62,450 nt of DNA, taken from Candidatus Gaiellasilicea maunaloa (lineage in GTDB: Bacteria > Actinomycetota > Thermoleophilia > Gaiellales > Gaiellaceae). Positions 16,151-24,225 of this stretch are shown one piece after another. The DNA is taken from the NCBI GenBank assembly GCA_024330215.1, contig JANDLU010000010.1, forward strand, positions 1-62,450. The letters run 5' to 3'. A model generated the notes under the pieces. The model was given only the letters and a program-made list of their open reading frames with translations, had not been told where the DNA came from and did no database searches. Numbering within the stretch: position 1 is the first letter of the stretch; each line of letters opens with the position of its first letter. A program made the translations under genes and the position numbers.

Positions 16151-16483
16151 ATGGCCGCCGTGCTCGAGATCCGCACCTACACGCTGAAGGCCGGTTGCGG
16201 CGCGGAGTTCCATCGCCTCGCGCTCGAGGAATCGCTGCCGCTGCTGGAGCGCTGGGGCGTCGAGGTCGTCGCCTCCGGCCCCTCGCTCGACGACGCCGAC
16301 TCGTACTACCTGATCCGTGCGTATCCGAGTCTCGCCGCGCTCGAACGGAGCCAGGACGCGTTCTACGGCAGCGACGAGTGGCGCCAGGGCCCGCGCGAGG
16401 CGATCGTCTCCCTGATCGAGAGCAGCAGCTCGGTCGTCCTGCCTCGGGCCGCCTTCCGGCTCGATCCGCAGCCCGGCGGATAA
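16151..16483 (+). CDS. NIPSNAP-family protein
   Basis: 110-residue protein with the ferredoxin-like NIPSNAP/dimeric alpha-beta-barrel fold. LEIRTYTLKAGCGAEFHRL, PLLERWG, SYYLIRAYPSLAALERSQDAFY and WRQGPREAIVSLIESS match the family closely. Its biochemical role is not established in bacteria. It lies 22 bases upstream of an MFS exporter on the same strand, and its ATG 16151 is well placed. It is probably cotranscribed with the exporter. Confidence 0.85.
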   Translation: MAAVLEIRTYTLKAGCGAEFHRLALEESLPLLERWGVEVVASGPSLDDADSYYLIRAYPSLAALERSQDAFYGSDEWRQGPREAIVSLIESSSSVVLPRAAFRLDPQPGG

Positions 16484-16504
16484 CTCGGCCCCTATCGTCT
16501 CTGC

Positions 16505-17683
16505 GTGCCCTCGTCCCGCGCTTGGCTGCCGCTCGCACTGCTGCTCGTCGCCGTCGGCTGGGGTGCGAACCAGTTCGCGCCGCTGCTGCTCGTCTACCGG
16601 GACACGCTCGACCTGTCCGACACGACGCGGGCGGCTGCATTCGGCGTCTACGCGGCCGGTCTCGTCCCGGGTCTCCTGCTCGGCGGCCCCGCCTCGGATC
16701 GCTTCGGCCGGCGAAGGCTGGTGGGCGCGGGCGCGCTGCTCTCCGCGCTTGCGAGCATCGCACTCGTCGTCGGCTCGCTCGGCACGCCCGGGCTCTTCGC
16801 TGGACGCCTGCTCGCGGGGGTGGCGTCGGGCGTCGTCTTCAGCGCCGGCGGCGCCTGGATGACGGAGCTCTCGCGCGGTGCGGCACCCGGCACGGGCGCG
16901 CGGCGCGCCGCGGTCGCGATGACGCTGGGCTTCGGCGGAGGCCCGCTCGTGGCGGGATTCCTGGCGGAGCTCCTGCCCGCGCCGGACGTGCTCCCGTACG
17001 TCGTGCATCTCGCGCTGATGGCGGTCGTGATTCCCCTGGCCCGGCGGATCCCGGAGACGGTCGCCGCGCGGTCGCCGACAGCACCCCGGATCCGGCTTCG
17101 GGTTCCCGAGCCTGCGCGGTCGGCCTTCTGGCTCACCGTCGCGCCGATGGCTCCCTGGGTCTTCGCCCTGCCCACGATCGCGTTTGCCGCACTCCCGGCC
17201 GAGATCGGCGAGGTCCGCGGCCTGGCGATCGCCTACAGCGGTGCGATCACCGCGATCGGCGCGTTCACCGGCGTCCTCGTCCAGCCGGTCGGTCGGCGCT
17301 TCGGCGAGGAACGAGGAGCGGCGCTGGGTTTGGCGCTCGGCGTGGCCGGTCTCGTCGTGGCGATGGTGGCGGTGACGACCGCAGGGCCGGTCCTGCTCGT
17401 GATCGTCTCACTCCTCCTCGGCTGCGGCTACGGGCTTTGCTTGACCGCCGGGCTGCGCCTGATCGAGACGCTCGCCCTCCCAGCCGAGCGAGGAGCCCTG
17501 ACGGGCATCTACTACGCGCTGACGTATGTGGGGTTCGCGGCGCCCTTCCTCGTGGCGGCGGCAGCCTCGGAGCTGGACTACCCGGTCGCGCTCGGCGGCA
17601 CCGCGCTGCTCGCGGCGCTCACCGCCGTCTGGTTGCTCGTACGTGCCGCCCATCCGGTCGGCTCGCCGGCGTCCGCGGGGTGA
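16505..17683 (+). CDS. MFS transporter
   Basis: 392 residues with twelve hydrophobic segments, a major facilitator superfamily transporter of the inner membrane. GGPASDRFGRRRLVGAGA between helices 2 and 3 is the family's motif A. MPMAPWVFALP-like proline-rich segments and ERGALTGIYYALTYVG in the second half match drug/metabolite antiporters. Start is GTG 16505. It follows the NIPSNAP gene and ends convergently with another MFS gene 120 bases away. The substrate cannot be deduced. Confidence 0.87.
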   Translation: MPSSRAWLPLALLLVAVGWGANQFAPLLLVYRDTLDLSDTTRAAAFGVYAAGLVPGLLLGGPASDRFGRRRLVGAGALLSALASIALVVGSLGTPGLFAGRLLAGVASGVVFSAGGAWMTELSRGAAPGTGARRAAVAMTLGFGGGPLVAGFLAELLPAPDVLPYVVHLALMAVVIPLARRIPETVAARSPTAPRIRLRVPEPARSAFWLTVAPMAPWVFALPTIAFAALPAEIGEVRGLAIAYSGAITAIGAFTGVLVQPVGRRFGEERGAALGLALGVAGLVVAMVAVTTAGPVLLVIVSLLLGCGYGLCLTAGLRLIETLALPAERGALTGIYYALTYVGFAAPFLVAAAASELDYPVALGGTALLAALTAVWLLVRAAHPVGSPASAG

Positions 17684-17803
17684 GGCTCGCGGTCGGTGCG
17701 CGCAGGCGTGTCGTCAGGTCGCTGTTGCGCCCGCCTCGGAATCGGATCGGGGAGACGGTAGGTCTCCTCGACCAGTCGCAGCGGCTCGATCGTAGGGGCT
17801 CCT

Positions 17804-18979
17804 TCAATCATGCTCGGGCACGGGTGCGATTCGAGCTCCCACGGCGAGTAGGGCGGCGAGCGCGGCGACACCGGCCAGCGCGGTCGTCAAGGTGGACGCT
17901 GCGGCAGCGAGACCGACGGCCGCGGGACCGACGAGGAAGCCGAGGTAGGCGATCGTGGTCACGATCGAGACGGCGCTGCCGCGCCGCTCCGGCGCCGCGA
18001 TCCGTCCGGCGAGGCTGATCAGCGTCGGTGCGCACACCGACGTGCCGAGACCGGCGAGACCGATCCCGAGCAGTGCGAGGCCGGAGCGATCGGCGGTTGC
18101 GCCGAGCAGCGTCCCCGAGGCAGCCACACCCGCTCCGCCTGCGAGCAAAGCGCGATCGGAGACACGGCTCGCCAGCGGCTGTCCGAGGAGCCGGCCGGTC
18201 AGCGCCGAGGCGGCGAAGAGGGCCGGCCCGAGCGAGGCAACTGCCGCTGTCGCGTCCAGCGTCTCCTGCAGATGCACGGCGCTCCAGCTCTGCCACGCGT
18301 TCTCCACCAGATAGGCGATCGCGCACAGGCCGCCGAGGATCGCGAGGGGGCGCGGGATGCGCAGCGGGCCGCCGGTGCGTCTCATTGACACCGACGGCGG
18401 CCGAGGGGCGGCCTCGAGCCGGTGCAGCAGGATCGCGCTCGCCGCGAGCGCCGCAGAGGTGGCGCCGAGCAGGACGACGAGGTCGGCATCGAGGCTGCTG
18501 AGGACTCCCGTCAGTAGGCTCGCTCCGACCACTCCTGCCGAGAACAGAGCGTGCGCGAGGTTGAGCAACGGACGTCCGCTCGCTTCCGTCCGGACGGCCT
18601 CGGCATTGATGGCGACATCGACGGCACCCGAGGCCGCCCCGAGCAGCAGCAGGGCGGCGCCGAGTACGAGCGCCGATCTCGCGGCGCCGGGAAGGAGCGC
18701 CGTCCCCGCGAAGACGAGCATCGACGCCGGGAGCAACCGCCGCCCGTGACGATCGACCAGTGCTCCCATCGGCCGCATCGTGGCAAGCGCGCCCACGCCG
18801 ATACAGAGGAGCGCGATCCCGAACGCCCCCTCGCTCACGTCGGCCTGCGCCTTGATCGCCGGGAGGGACGCTCCGAACGTCCCCCAGAACCAGCCGAAGG
18901 CGCCGAAGCCGACGAGTGCGCGATGTCGCCCGACCGTTGCCGGGCGTCCGCTGGAACGCCAGTCCTCGGGTGAGCTCAC
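17804..18979 (-). CDS. MFS transporter (YbjJ-like)
   Basis: 391-residue twelve-helix transporter. FGWFWGTFGASLPAIKAQ in helix 1, MGALVDRHGRRLLP as motif A and GLAGLGTSVCAPTLISLAG in the second half resemble the YbjJ-type branch. GTG 18979 gives a start inside the 30-bp palindrome at 18960-18989; the next in-frame GTG at 18934 (VGRHRALVGF) would leave the palindrome entirely intergenic and still keep every helix, so it may be the true start. It is divergent from the histidine kinase gene, and the shared 23-base gap is filled by that palindrome. Substrate unknown. Confidence 0.85.
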   Translation of the reverse strand: MSSPEDWRSSGRPATVGRHRALVGFGAFGWFWGTFGASLPAIKAQADVSEGAFGIALLCIGVGALATMRPMGALVDRHGRRLLPASMLVFAGTALLPGAARSALVLGAALLLLGAASGAVDVAINAEAVRTEASGRPLLNLAHALFSAGVVGASLLTGVLSSLDADLVVLLGATSAALAASAILLHRLEAAPRPPSVSMRRTGGPLRIPRPLAILGGLCAIAYLVENAWQSWSAVHLQETLDATAAVASLGPALFAASALTGRLLGQPLASRVSDRALLAGGAGVAASGTLLGATADRSGLALLGIGLAGLGTSVCAPTLISLAGRIAAPERRGSAVSIVTTIAYLGFLVGPAAVGLAAAASTLTTALAGVAALAALLAVGARIAPVPEHD

Positions 18980-18989
18980 CCGAGGACTG
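18960..18989. promoter_or_regulatory. 30-bp perfect palindrome at a divergent promoter
   Basis: Half-site CAGTCCTCGGGTGAG is followed directly by its exact reverse complement, with no spacer. It sits between the divergent MFS gene and the histidine kinase gene, 13 bases before the kinase ATG, and covers the annotated MFS GTG start. It may be an operator or a bidirectional hairpin. Confidence 0.7.
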
Positions 18990-19002
18990 TTACAAGAGGG
19001 AG

Positions 19003-20136
19003 ATGGTGGAGCGCCTGAGTCCCACCCTCAAGGCCGTCAGCGATGCCGTGCTCGCGGTCGCGGCCGGTCTCTCGGTCGACGAGGTCCTGCAGCGGCTCGT
19101 CGACAGCGCGCGCGAGCTCGTCGGGGCGCGGTATGCCGCGCTCGGGCTGCCTGACGGGGAGGGTGGGTTCCGGCGGTTTCTCACCTCGGGGATGAGCGAA
19201 CGGCTGGTCGCGTCGCTCGGGCCGCTGCCGCGGCAGCACGGCATCCTCGGCGCCATGCTCGACGTCCGCTCGCCCTACCGCACGCAGGACATCCACGAGC
19301 ACCCGCGCTTTCGCGGCTGGTGGCCCGCCGCGCACCCGGACATGCACTCCTTCCTCGGCGTGCCGATCCTCGAGCCGCCCGCCGTGATCGGGGCCTTCTA
19401 CCTGACCGAGAAGCTCGACGCGACCGACTTCAGCGACGAGGACGAGGAGCTGATCGGCCTCCTCGCCGCTCACGCCGCGATCGCGATCGCGAACGCCCGC
19501 CTCCACGAGCAGACCCGGGAGCTCTCGATCGTCGCCGAGCGGAACCGGCTCGCCCTCGACCTCCACGATGCCGTCAGCCAGAAGCTCTTCGGGCTCGTGC
19601 TGAGTGCCGAGGCCGCGGCGACCCTGCTCGAGCGCGACCCGGAAGCGGCGCGCGGCCAGGTGACGAAGCTTCAGACGCTGGCGCAGGAGGCCCTCGAGGA
19701 GCTGCGCTCGCTCGTCTTCGAGCTGCGCCCGCCGGAGCTCGAGCGCGACGGCCTGCCCGGCGCGCTGCGCAAGCACGTCGAGCTGCTGCGGCGGCTCGGA
19801 CAGCACGAGCTCGAGCTGGTCGTCGACGGCGAGGTTCCCGTCGACGGGACGCGCGACAGAGAGGTGCTGCGCATCGCTCAGGAGGCGCTCCAGAATGCGC
19901 TCAAGCACGCCCGCGCAAGTCGCGTGACGGTGAGGTTGGGCGCCGAGGAGGGCCGGCTCTTGCTCGAGGTCGAGGACAATGGCGTCGGCTTCGACCCGGA
20001 TGCGCAGGAGGCCCGAGGACGCAGCCTCGGGCTGACGTCGATGGAGGAGCGCGCGCGTCGGCTCGGCGGCACGCTCGCGATCGTCTCGACCTCCGGCGCG
20101 GGTACCACGGTGCGCCTGGAGCTCCACGATGGCTGA
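19003..20136 (+). CDS. GAF-domain sensor histidine kinase (NarX/HisKA_3 type)
   Basis: Soluble histidine kinase of 377 residues. Residues about 20-180 are a GAF domain (ELVGARYAALGLPDGEGG to AAHAAIAIANARL). The dimerisation and phosphoacceptor helix is ERNRLALDLHDAVSQKLFGL, the HisKA_3 type, with His near residue 191. The ATPase has LRIAQEALQNALKHA (N box) and VEDNGVGFD (G1 box). There is no membrane segment, so it senses a cytoplasmic signal, possibly redox or a small molecule as in DevS/NreB relatives. ATG 19003 is preceded by AGAGGGAG. Its 3' end overlaps the response regulator by eight bases, so the two form a coupled two-component system. Confidence 0.92.
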   Translation: MVERLSPTLKAVSDAVLAVAAGLSVDEVLQRLVDSARELVGARYAALGLPDGEGGFRRFLTSGMSERLVASLGPLPRQHGILGAMLDVRSPYRTQDIHEHPRFRGWWPAAHPDMHSFLGVPILEPPAVIGAFYLTEKLDATDFSDEDEELIGLLAAHAAIAIANARLHEQTRELSIVAERNRLALDLHDAVSQKLFGLVLSAEAAATLLERDPEAARGQVTKLQTLAQEALEELRSLVFELRPPELERDGLPGALRKHVELLRRLGQHELELVVDGEVPVDGTRDREVLRIAQEALQNALKHARASRVTVRLGAEEGRLLLEVEDNGVGFDPDAQEARGRSLGLTSMEERARRLGGTLAIVSTSGAGTTVRLELHDG

Positions 20137-20776
20137 GAGCATCCGCGTCCTCGTCGTCGACGACCACGCGGTCGTTCGCGAGGGCCTGCACACGTTCCTC
20201 GAGCTCCAGGAGGGAATCGAGGTCGTTGGTGACGCCGTCGACGGCCGGGAGGCGGTCGAGACGGCCGTGCGGCTGCGGCCCGACGTGATCGTGATGGATC
20301 TCGTGATGCCGCGACTGGACGGCGTGGCGGCCATGCGGGAGCTGCGCGAGAGTCTTCCGGAGGCCCGGGTGATCGTTCTGACGAGCTTCCTCGACGACGA
20401 CAAGCTGCTCCCGGCTCTGCGGGCCGGCGCCGCCGGCTATCTGCTGAAGAACGCGCAGCCGCGGGAGCTCGCGCGCGCGGTCCGCGCAGCCCACGCCGGC
20501 GAGACGTTGCTCGACCCGATCGTCGCCGCGCGGCTCGTCGAGACGCTCGCGGCTGCCGGCGAGGAGGAGCCGCTTGACCGGCTCACGTCGCGCGAGCGCG
20601 AGGTGCTGATCCTGATCGGCCGCGGCTTTCCGAACAAGCTGATCGCACGCGAGCTGGGCCTCTCCGAGAAGACCGTCAAGACGCACGTCTCCCACGTGCT
20701 GGCGAAGCTCGGCGTCACCGACCGGACGCAGGCGGCCGTGCTCGCAGTCCGCGCCGGCCTCGTTCCGAGGTCCTAG
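20129..20776 (+). CDS. NarL/LuxR-family response regulator
   Basis: 215-residue cognate regulator. The receiver domain has VLVVDDHAVV (acidic pair), VIVMDLVMPRLDG with the phosphoacceptor Asp, LTSF and LLKNAQP (conserved Lys). The LuxR DNA-binding domain begins LTSREREVLILIGRG and has the recognition helix LSEKTVKTHVSHVLAKLGV. The pair resembles LiaR/DevR-type regulators. Targets are not visible, although the palindrome just upstream of the kinase gene is a candidate for autoregulation or control of the divergent transporter. Confidence 0.93.
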   Translation: MAESIRVLVVDDHAVVREGLHTFLELQEGIEVVGDAVDGREAVETAVRLRPDVIVMDLVMPRLDGVAAMRELRESLPEARVIVLTSFLDDDKLLPALRAGAAGYLLKNAQPRELARAVRAAHAGETLLDPIVAARLVETLAAAGEEEPLDRLTSREREVLILIGRGFPNKLIARELGLSEKTVKTHVSHVLAKLGVTDRTQAAVLAVRAGLVPRS

Positions 20777-20845
20777 GACCAATTGCGCCTGGCGCTCGGG
20801 CCCGAGCCGCGGCCATCCTGAGGGCAGCGACGAAAGGAGATCTCG

Positions 20846-21202
20846 ATGAGCACGCCACCAATGGCGGGGACGGCAAGCGAGCAGATCGCGGCGGAGGTCA
20901 CCTCCTGGTCCGGTGTGGAGGCCGGCGTCGGCCAGCGCGGTGAGTTCGGCTTCACCGTCGGCCGGAAGGAGATCGGCCACCTGCACGGCGACCACGCGCT
21001 CCATCTCGGCTTCCCGAAGCCTGTCTGGGCCGATCTTCACGCCCAGGGGCGGATCGACTATCACCCGGTGTTCCCCGGCAAGCCGGGCTACGCCGCGCGC
21101 AGGATCGAGAACGAGGCCGATATCCGTGACGCGATCGCGCTGCTACGGCTCAACTACGACCGGGTCGTGGCGCGCCACGGCGTGCCCGCCGAGGCGGCCT
21201 GA
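20846..21202 (+). CDS. Luciferase-domain (DUF5519) protein
   Basis: 118-residue protein matching the small luciferase family domain once annotated in Mycobacterium and Streptomyces proteins. EFGFTVGRKEIGHLHGDHALHLGF and WADLHAQGRIDYHPVFPGKPGYAARRI are the family hallmarks. ATG 20846 has GAAAGGAGAT upstream. Despite the name, no light-producing activity is shown for this family and its function is unknown. The SDR gene starts four bases after its stop, suggesting cotranscription. Confidence 0.82.
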   Translation: MSTPPMAGTASEQIAAEVTSWSGVEAGVGQRGEFGFTVGRKEIGHLHGDHALHLGFPKPVWADLHAQGRIDYHPVFPGKPGYAARRIENEADIRDAIALLRLNYDRVVARHGVPAEAA

Positions 21203-21205
21203 GCC

Positions 21206-21892
21206 GTGAACGGGATCGTCACCGGCGCGTCGCGCGGCCTCGGCTTGGCGCTGACGCGGGCGCTCGCCGAGCGGGGCTGGCGGCTCGTCGTGGACGCACG
21301 CGACGCGGAAGCCCTCGAGCGTGCAACCGGAGGGCTCGACGGTGTCGTTGCGCTTGCGGGCGACGTCGCCGATCCGGACCACCGCCGCCGGCTGGTCGGC
21401 GCGGCCGGCGATTCGATCGACCTCATCGTCAACAACGCGAGCTCGCTCGGCCCCCTGCCACCGCTTGGGCCGCTCCCGGCGCTCGCGGACTATCCGATCG
21501 AGGAGCTGCGCCGGGTCTACGAGATCAATGTGCTCGCCCCACTCGCGCTCGTCCAGCTCGCCTTGCCTCGACTCGGCAAGGGGGCGCGGGTCATCAACGT
21601 CAGCTCGGACGCGGCGGTCGAGGCCTACGAAGGGTGGGGCGGCTATGGGAGCTCGAAGGCGGCGCTCGCGCAGCTCACCGCGGTGCTCGGCGCCGAGAAT
21701 CCCGGCCTCCTTGCGTACGCAGTCGATCCGGGCGACATGCGCACGCGGATGCAGCAAGAGGCGTTCCCGGGCGAGGACATCTCCGACCGGCCGCCGCCGG
21801 AGGAGAGCGTTCCGGGCTTCCTGGCGCTGCTCGAAGGCGATCTCCCGAGCGGGCTCTACCGCGCGCACGAGCTCGTCGCGGCCACGACGTGA
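21206..21892 (+). CDS. Short-chain dehydrogenase/reductase
   Basis: 228-residue classical SDR, NAD(P)-dependent. TGASRGLGLALTRALAERG is the Rossmann cofactor loop at the N-terminus; VNNAS and the catalytic Ser-Tyr-Lys set INVSSDAA and YGSSKAAL are present; VDPGDMRT is the usual PG motif. Arg at the cofactor loop suggests NADPH preference. GTG 21206 begins four bases after the upstream stop. The queA-like gene starts inside its stop codon (GTGA). The substrate is unknown; a function together with the QueA-like enzyme is suggested only by this coupling. Confidence 0.9.
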   Translation: MNGIVTGASRGLGLALTRALAERGWRLVVDARDAEALERATGGLDGVVALAGDVADPDHRRRLVGAAGDSIDLIVNNASSLGPLPPLGPLPALADYPIEELRRVYEINVLAPLALVQLALPRLGKGARVINVSSDAAVEAYEGWGGYGSSKAALAQLTAVLGAENPGLLAYAVDPGDMRTRMQQEAFPGEDISDRPPPEESVPGFLALLEGDLPSGLYRAHELVAATT

Positions 21893-22935
21893 GCTCCGTC
21901 GCGTTCGAGCTGCCGGCGCGGCTCGAGGCGCACGAGCCCCCCGAGGCCCGTGGGCTCACCCGCGACGGCGTCCGTCTGCTCGTCTCCGACCGAGCCGACG
22001 ACTCGATCACCCACGGCCGCTTCGCCGACCTGCCTCGGTTCCTCGCCGCCGGCGACCTCCTTGTCCTGAACACGTCGGCGACCCTCGCCGCGGCGCTGCC
22101 GGCGAGGCGCGCCGACGGCACCGCGCTCGAGCTCAGGCTCTCGACACCGGCCGAGGGCCGGGATCCCGACCGCTTCTGGATCGTCGAGCTCCGCACCGGA
22201 GACGCACCGTTCGGTGCCGTCGAGGTCGGCGAGCGGCTCGAGCTTCCCGCCGGTGGATCGGCTCGGATCCTCGCGCCATACGCAGGCGTGCGGCTGTGGT
22301 TGGCCCGGCTCGAGCTACCCGGACCGCTCGAGAGCTTCCTCGCCGAGCACGGGCGCGCAATCCGCTACGGCTACGTCCCGCGCCGCTGGCCGCTCTCCGC
22401 GTATCAGAACGTGTACGCGGTCGAGCCGGGGAGCGCCGAGATGCCGAGCGCAGGGCGTCCGTTCACCGCCGAGCTGCTCACGCGGCTCGTCGCCGGCGGG
22501 GTTCTCGTCGCGCCCGTCACGCTGCACACCGGCGTCTCCTCGCAGGAGCGTCACGAGCGGCCGTATCCGGAGCGCTTTCGTGTTCCCGAGCAGACCGCGA
22601 GGCTCGTCAACGCCGTTCGTAGCTGGGGTGGGCGGGTGATCTCCACCGGTACGACGGTCGTGCGCGCGCTCGAGACCGTCGCCGGCCCGGACGGCACGGT
22701 CACCGCCGGTGAGGGCTGGACGAACCTCGTCGTCACACTGGAACGTGGCCTGTGGACGGTCGACGGCCTGCTCACCGGCCTGCACGAGTCGGAGTCGTCG
22801 CACCTCGACCTCCTACGCGCCGTCGCCGGCGAGGAGTTACTCGCGCGGAGCTATCGGCAGGCCCTCGAGCACGGCTACCGCTGGCACGAGTTCGGCGACA
22901 GCCAGCTGATCCTCGGACGAAGGAACCGCCGCTGA
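21889..22935 (+). CDS. QueA-like SAM:tRNA ribosyltransferase-isomerase
   Basis: 348-residue member of the QueA family, which transfers and isomerises ribose from SAM to form epoxyqueuosine in tRNA. LPARLEAHEPPEARGLTRDG, LLVLNTSATLAAALPARR, YGYVPRRWPLSAYQNVYA and VTLHTGVSSQ correspond to family blocks, and RLVNAVRSWGGRVISTGTTVVRALET is the conserved core. The motif differs from canonical QueA, where GTFRPV occupies the region read here as HTGVSS, so the protein may be one of the QueA paralogues common in actinobacteria that lack tgt and other queuosine genes. No tgt or queF is in this window. GTG 21889 overlaps the SDR stop by four bases. Confidence 0.82.
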   Translation: MSSVAFELPARLEAHEPPEARGLTRDGVRLLVSDRADDSITHGRFADLPRFLAAGDLLVLNTSATLAAALPARRADGTALELRLSTPAEGRDPDRFWIVELRTGDAPFGAVEVGERLELPAGGSARILAPYAGVRLWLARLELPGPLESFLAEHGRAIRYGYVPRRWPLSAYQNVYAVEPGSAEMPSAGRPFTAELLTRLVAGGVLVAPVTLHTGVSSQERHERPYPERFRVPEQTARLVNAVRSWGGRVISTGTTVVRALETVAGPDGTVTAGEGWTNLVVTLERGLWTVDGLLTGLHESESSHLDLLRAVAGEELLARSYRQALEHGYRWHEFGDSQLILGRRNRR

Positions 22936-23029
22936 CGGACGCCGTGGTCCCGGGCTCCACGCCTCGGCGCTCGCGGCCTTCGATACGTCGCTCAGGATTG
23001 CTTTCCTGCGAGCCGTCGCTCAGCCCGCT

Positions 23030-23056
23030 TATGATCGCGCCGAGACAAGAGGAGGA
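23030..23056 (+). promoter_or_regulatory. cox operon -10-like element and ribosome site
   Basis: TATGAT at 23030-23035 resembles a -10 hexamer and AGAGGAGGA at 23048-23056 a strong Shine-Dalgarno sequence. No good -35 is seen at the proper distance. These elements precede the coxM frame, which has no ATG, GTG or TTG near the ribosome site. Confidence 0.4.
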
Positions 23057-23062
23057 CAGGGG

Positions 23063-23929
23063 ATCTACCCAGCCGCGTTCGACTACGTTGTCCCGGAATC
23101 GCTCGAGGAGGCCCTCGGCTTGCTCGGCGAGCGTGGCGAGGACGCGAAGATCCTCTCGGGCGGGCAGAGCCTGATCCCGCTCCTGAAGCTCCGCTTCGCC
23201 TCGCCGGCGGTGGTCGTGGACATCAACCGGATCGCCGGGCTCGACACCCTGGCCGAGGAAGACGGCGGGTTGCGGATCGGAGCGCTCGTGCGCACGAAGA
23301 CCTGCGAGCTCTCCGAGCTCCTGCGCGATCGCTACCCGATCCTCAGCCAGGCGGCGGCGCAGATCTCCGATCCCATCATCCGCAACCTCGGCACCGTCTG
23401 CGGCTCCGTCGCCCACGCCGATCCGCAGGGCGACTGGGGCTCCGCGCTGATGGCTGCGGGCGCCGAGGCCGTCGCTCGCGGTCCCGGCGGAGAGCGCACG
23501 CTTCCGCTCAGCGACTTCTTCCAGGGGCCGTTCACGACGACGCTCGAGCCGACCGAGGTGGTGACCGAGATCCGCGTCCCCGGTCCCGGGGAGCGCTCCG
23601 GCGGCGCCTATCTCAAGCTCGAGCGCAGGGTCGGCGATTTCGCGACCGCAGCCGTAGGTGTCCAGGTCAGCTTCGAGGCGGGCAAGATCGCACGGGCCGG
23701 GATCGGGCTTACCGGTGTAGGGGCGACGAACCTGCGGGCGACCGAGGCGGAGCAGGCGCTCGTCGGCGCCGAGCTCGACGAGGAGGCGATCCAGGGCGCG
23801 GCAGAGCTGGCCGCTCAGGCAGCCGACCCGCAGAGCGATACGCGGGGGAGTGCGGAGTACAAGCGGCACGTCGTGCGCGTCTTCACCGAACGAGCGCTGC
23901 GGGCCTCGGCCGGGAAGGCGAACGGCTGA
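23063..23929 (+). CDS. coxM: CO dehydrogenase medium (FAD) subunit
   Basis: FAD-binding subunit of aerobic carbon monoxide dehydrogenase, carrying electrons from the iron-sulfur subunit to quinone or acceptor. AKILSGGQSLIPLLKLRF contains the FAD pyrophosphate loop, IRNLGTVCGSVAHADPQGD the second FAD motif, and TEIRVPGP and the C-terminal CoxM domain follow. The usual N-terminus (PAAFDYVVPESLEEALGLL) is encoded from 23063, where the codon is ATC; the Shine-Dalgarno sequence lies seven bases before it. The first conventional start is TTG 23120, which would remove 19 conserved residues. ATC initiation is therefore proposed. Its stop overlaps the zinc-ribbon start by one base. Confidence 0.9.
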   Translation: MYPAAFDYVVPESLEEALGLLGERGEDAKILSGGQSLIPLLKLRFASPAVVVDINRIAGLDTLAEEDGGLRIGALVRTKTCELSELLRDRYPILSQAAAQISDPIIRNLGTVCGSVAHADPQGDWGSALMAAGAEAVARGPGGERTLPLSDFFQGPFTTTLEPTEVVTEIRVPGPGERSGGAYLKLERRVGDFATAAVGVQVSFEAGKIARAGIGLTGVGATNLRATEAEQALVGAELDEEAIQGAAELAAQAADPQSDTRGSAEYKRHVVRVFTERALRASAGKANG

Positions 23930-24225
23930 TGGCCGAGCAGAAGTGTCCCACTTGCGGCATCGGGCTCCCGGAGGAGCTCGGCCAGCACTCGATCGCGCCC
24001 CAGTCCAATCTCGTCCGGTGCCCGAACTGCGGCGAGACCGTCAACCTCGAGAAGCCGGCCGACGACGGCGAGGTCGCTGACGAGGCGGCGTCGGGCGACG
24101 TGCCGCGCTCGACCGAGACCGTGGGCGGAGAAGCAGGCGCGCCGAACGAGTTCAGCGGCGAGACGACGCTCGAGGGCCTGAAGGAAGAGCTCGAGGAGAA
24201 GCCCGGCGGCGGGGAGGCTGCATGA
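23929..24225 (+). CDS. Small zinc-ribbon protein inside the cox operon
   Basis: 98-residue protein with CPTCGIGLP near the start and CPNCGETVN about 25 residues later, a two-knuckle zinc ribbon. The rest is acidic, low in complexity and probably disordered ([17 protein letters not shown], then [11 protein letters not shown]). It overlaps coxM by one base and coxS by four, so its translation is tied to both. Standard form I operons place coxM, coxS and coxL consecutively, and I know of no CO dehydrogenase subunit of this type. A role as assembly factor, metal or sulfur handling protein, or regulator is possible but unproven. Confidence 0.8.
   Translation: MAEQKCPTCGIGLPEELGQHSIAPQSNLVRCPNCGETVNLEKPADDGEVADEAASGDVPRSTETVGGEAGAPNEFSGETTLEGLKEELEEKPGGGEAA

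Noticed and set aside
20846-21202. Bioluminescence gene
   Set aside because: The luciferase-domain name is historical; no luciferase substrate or reductase genes are present.
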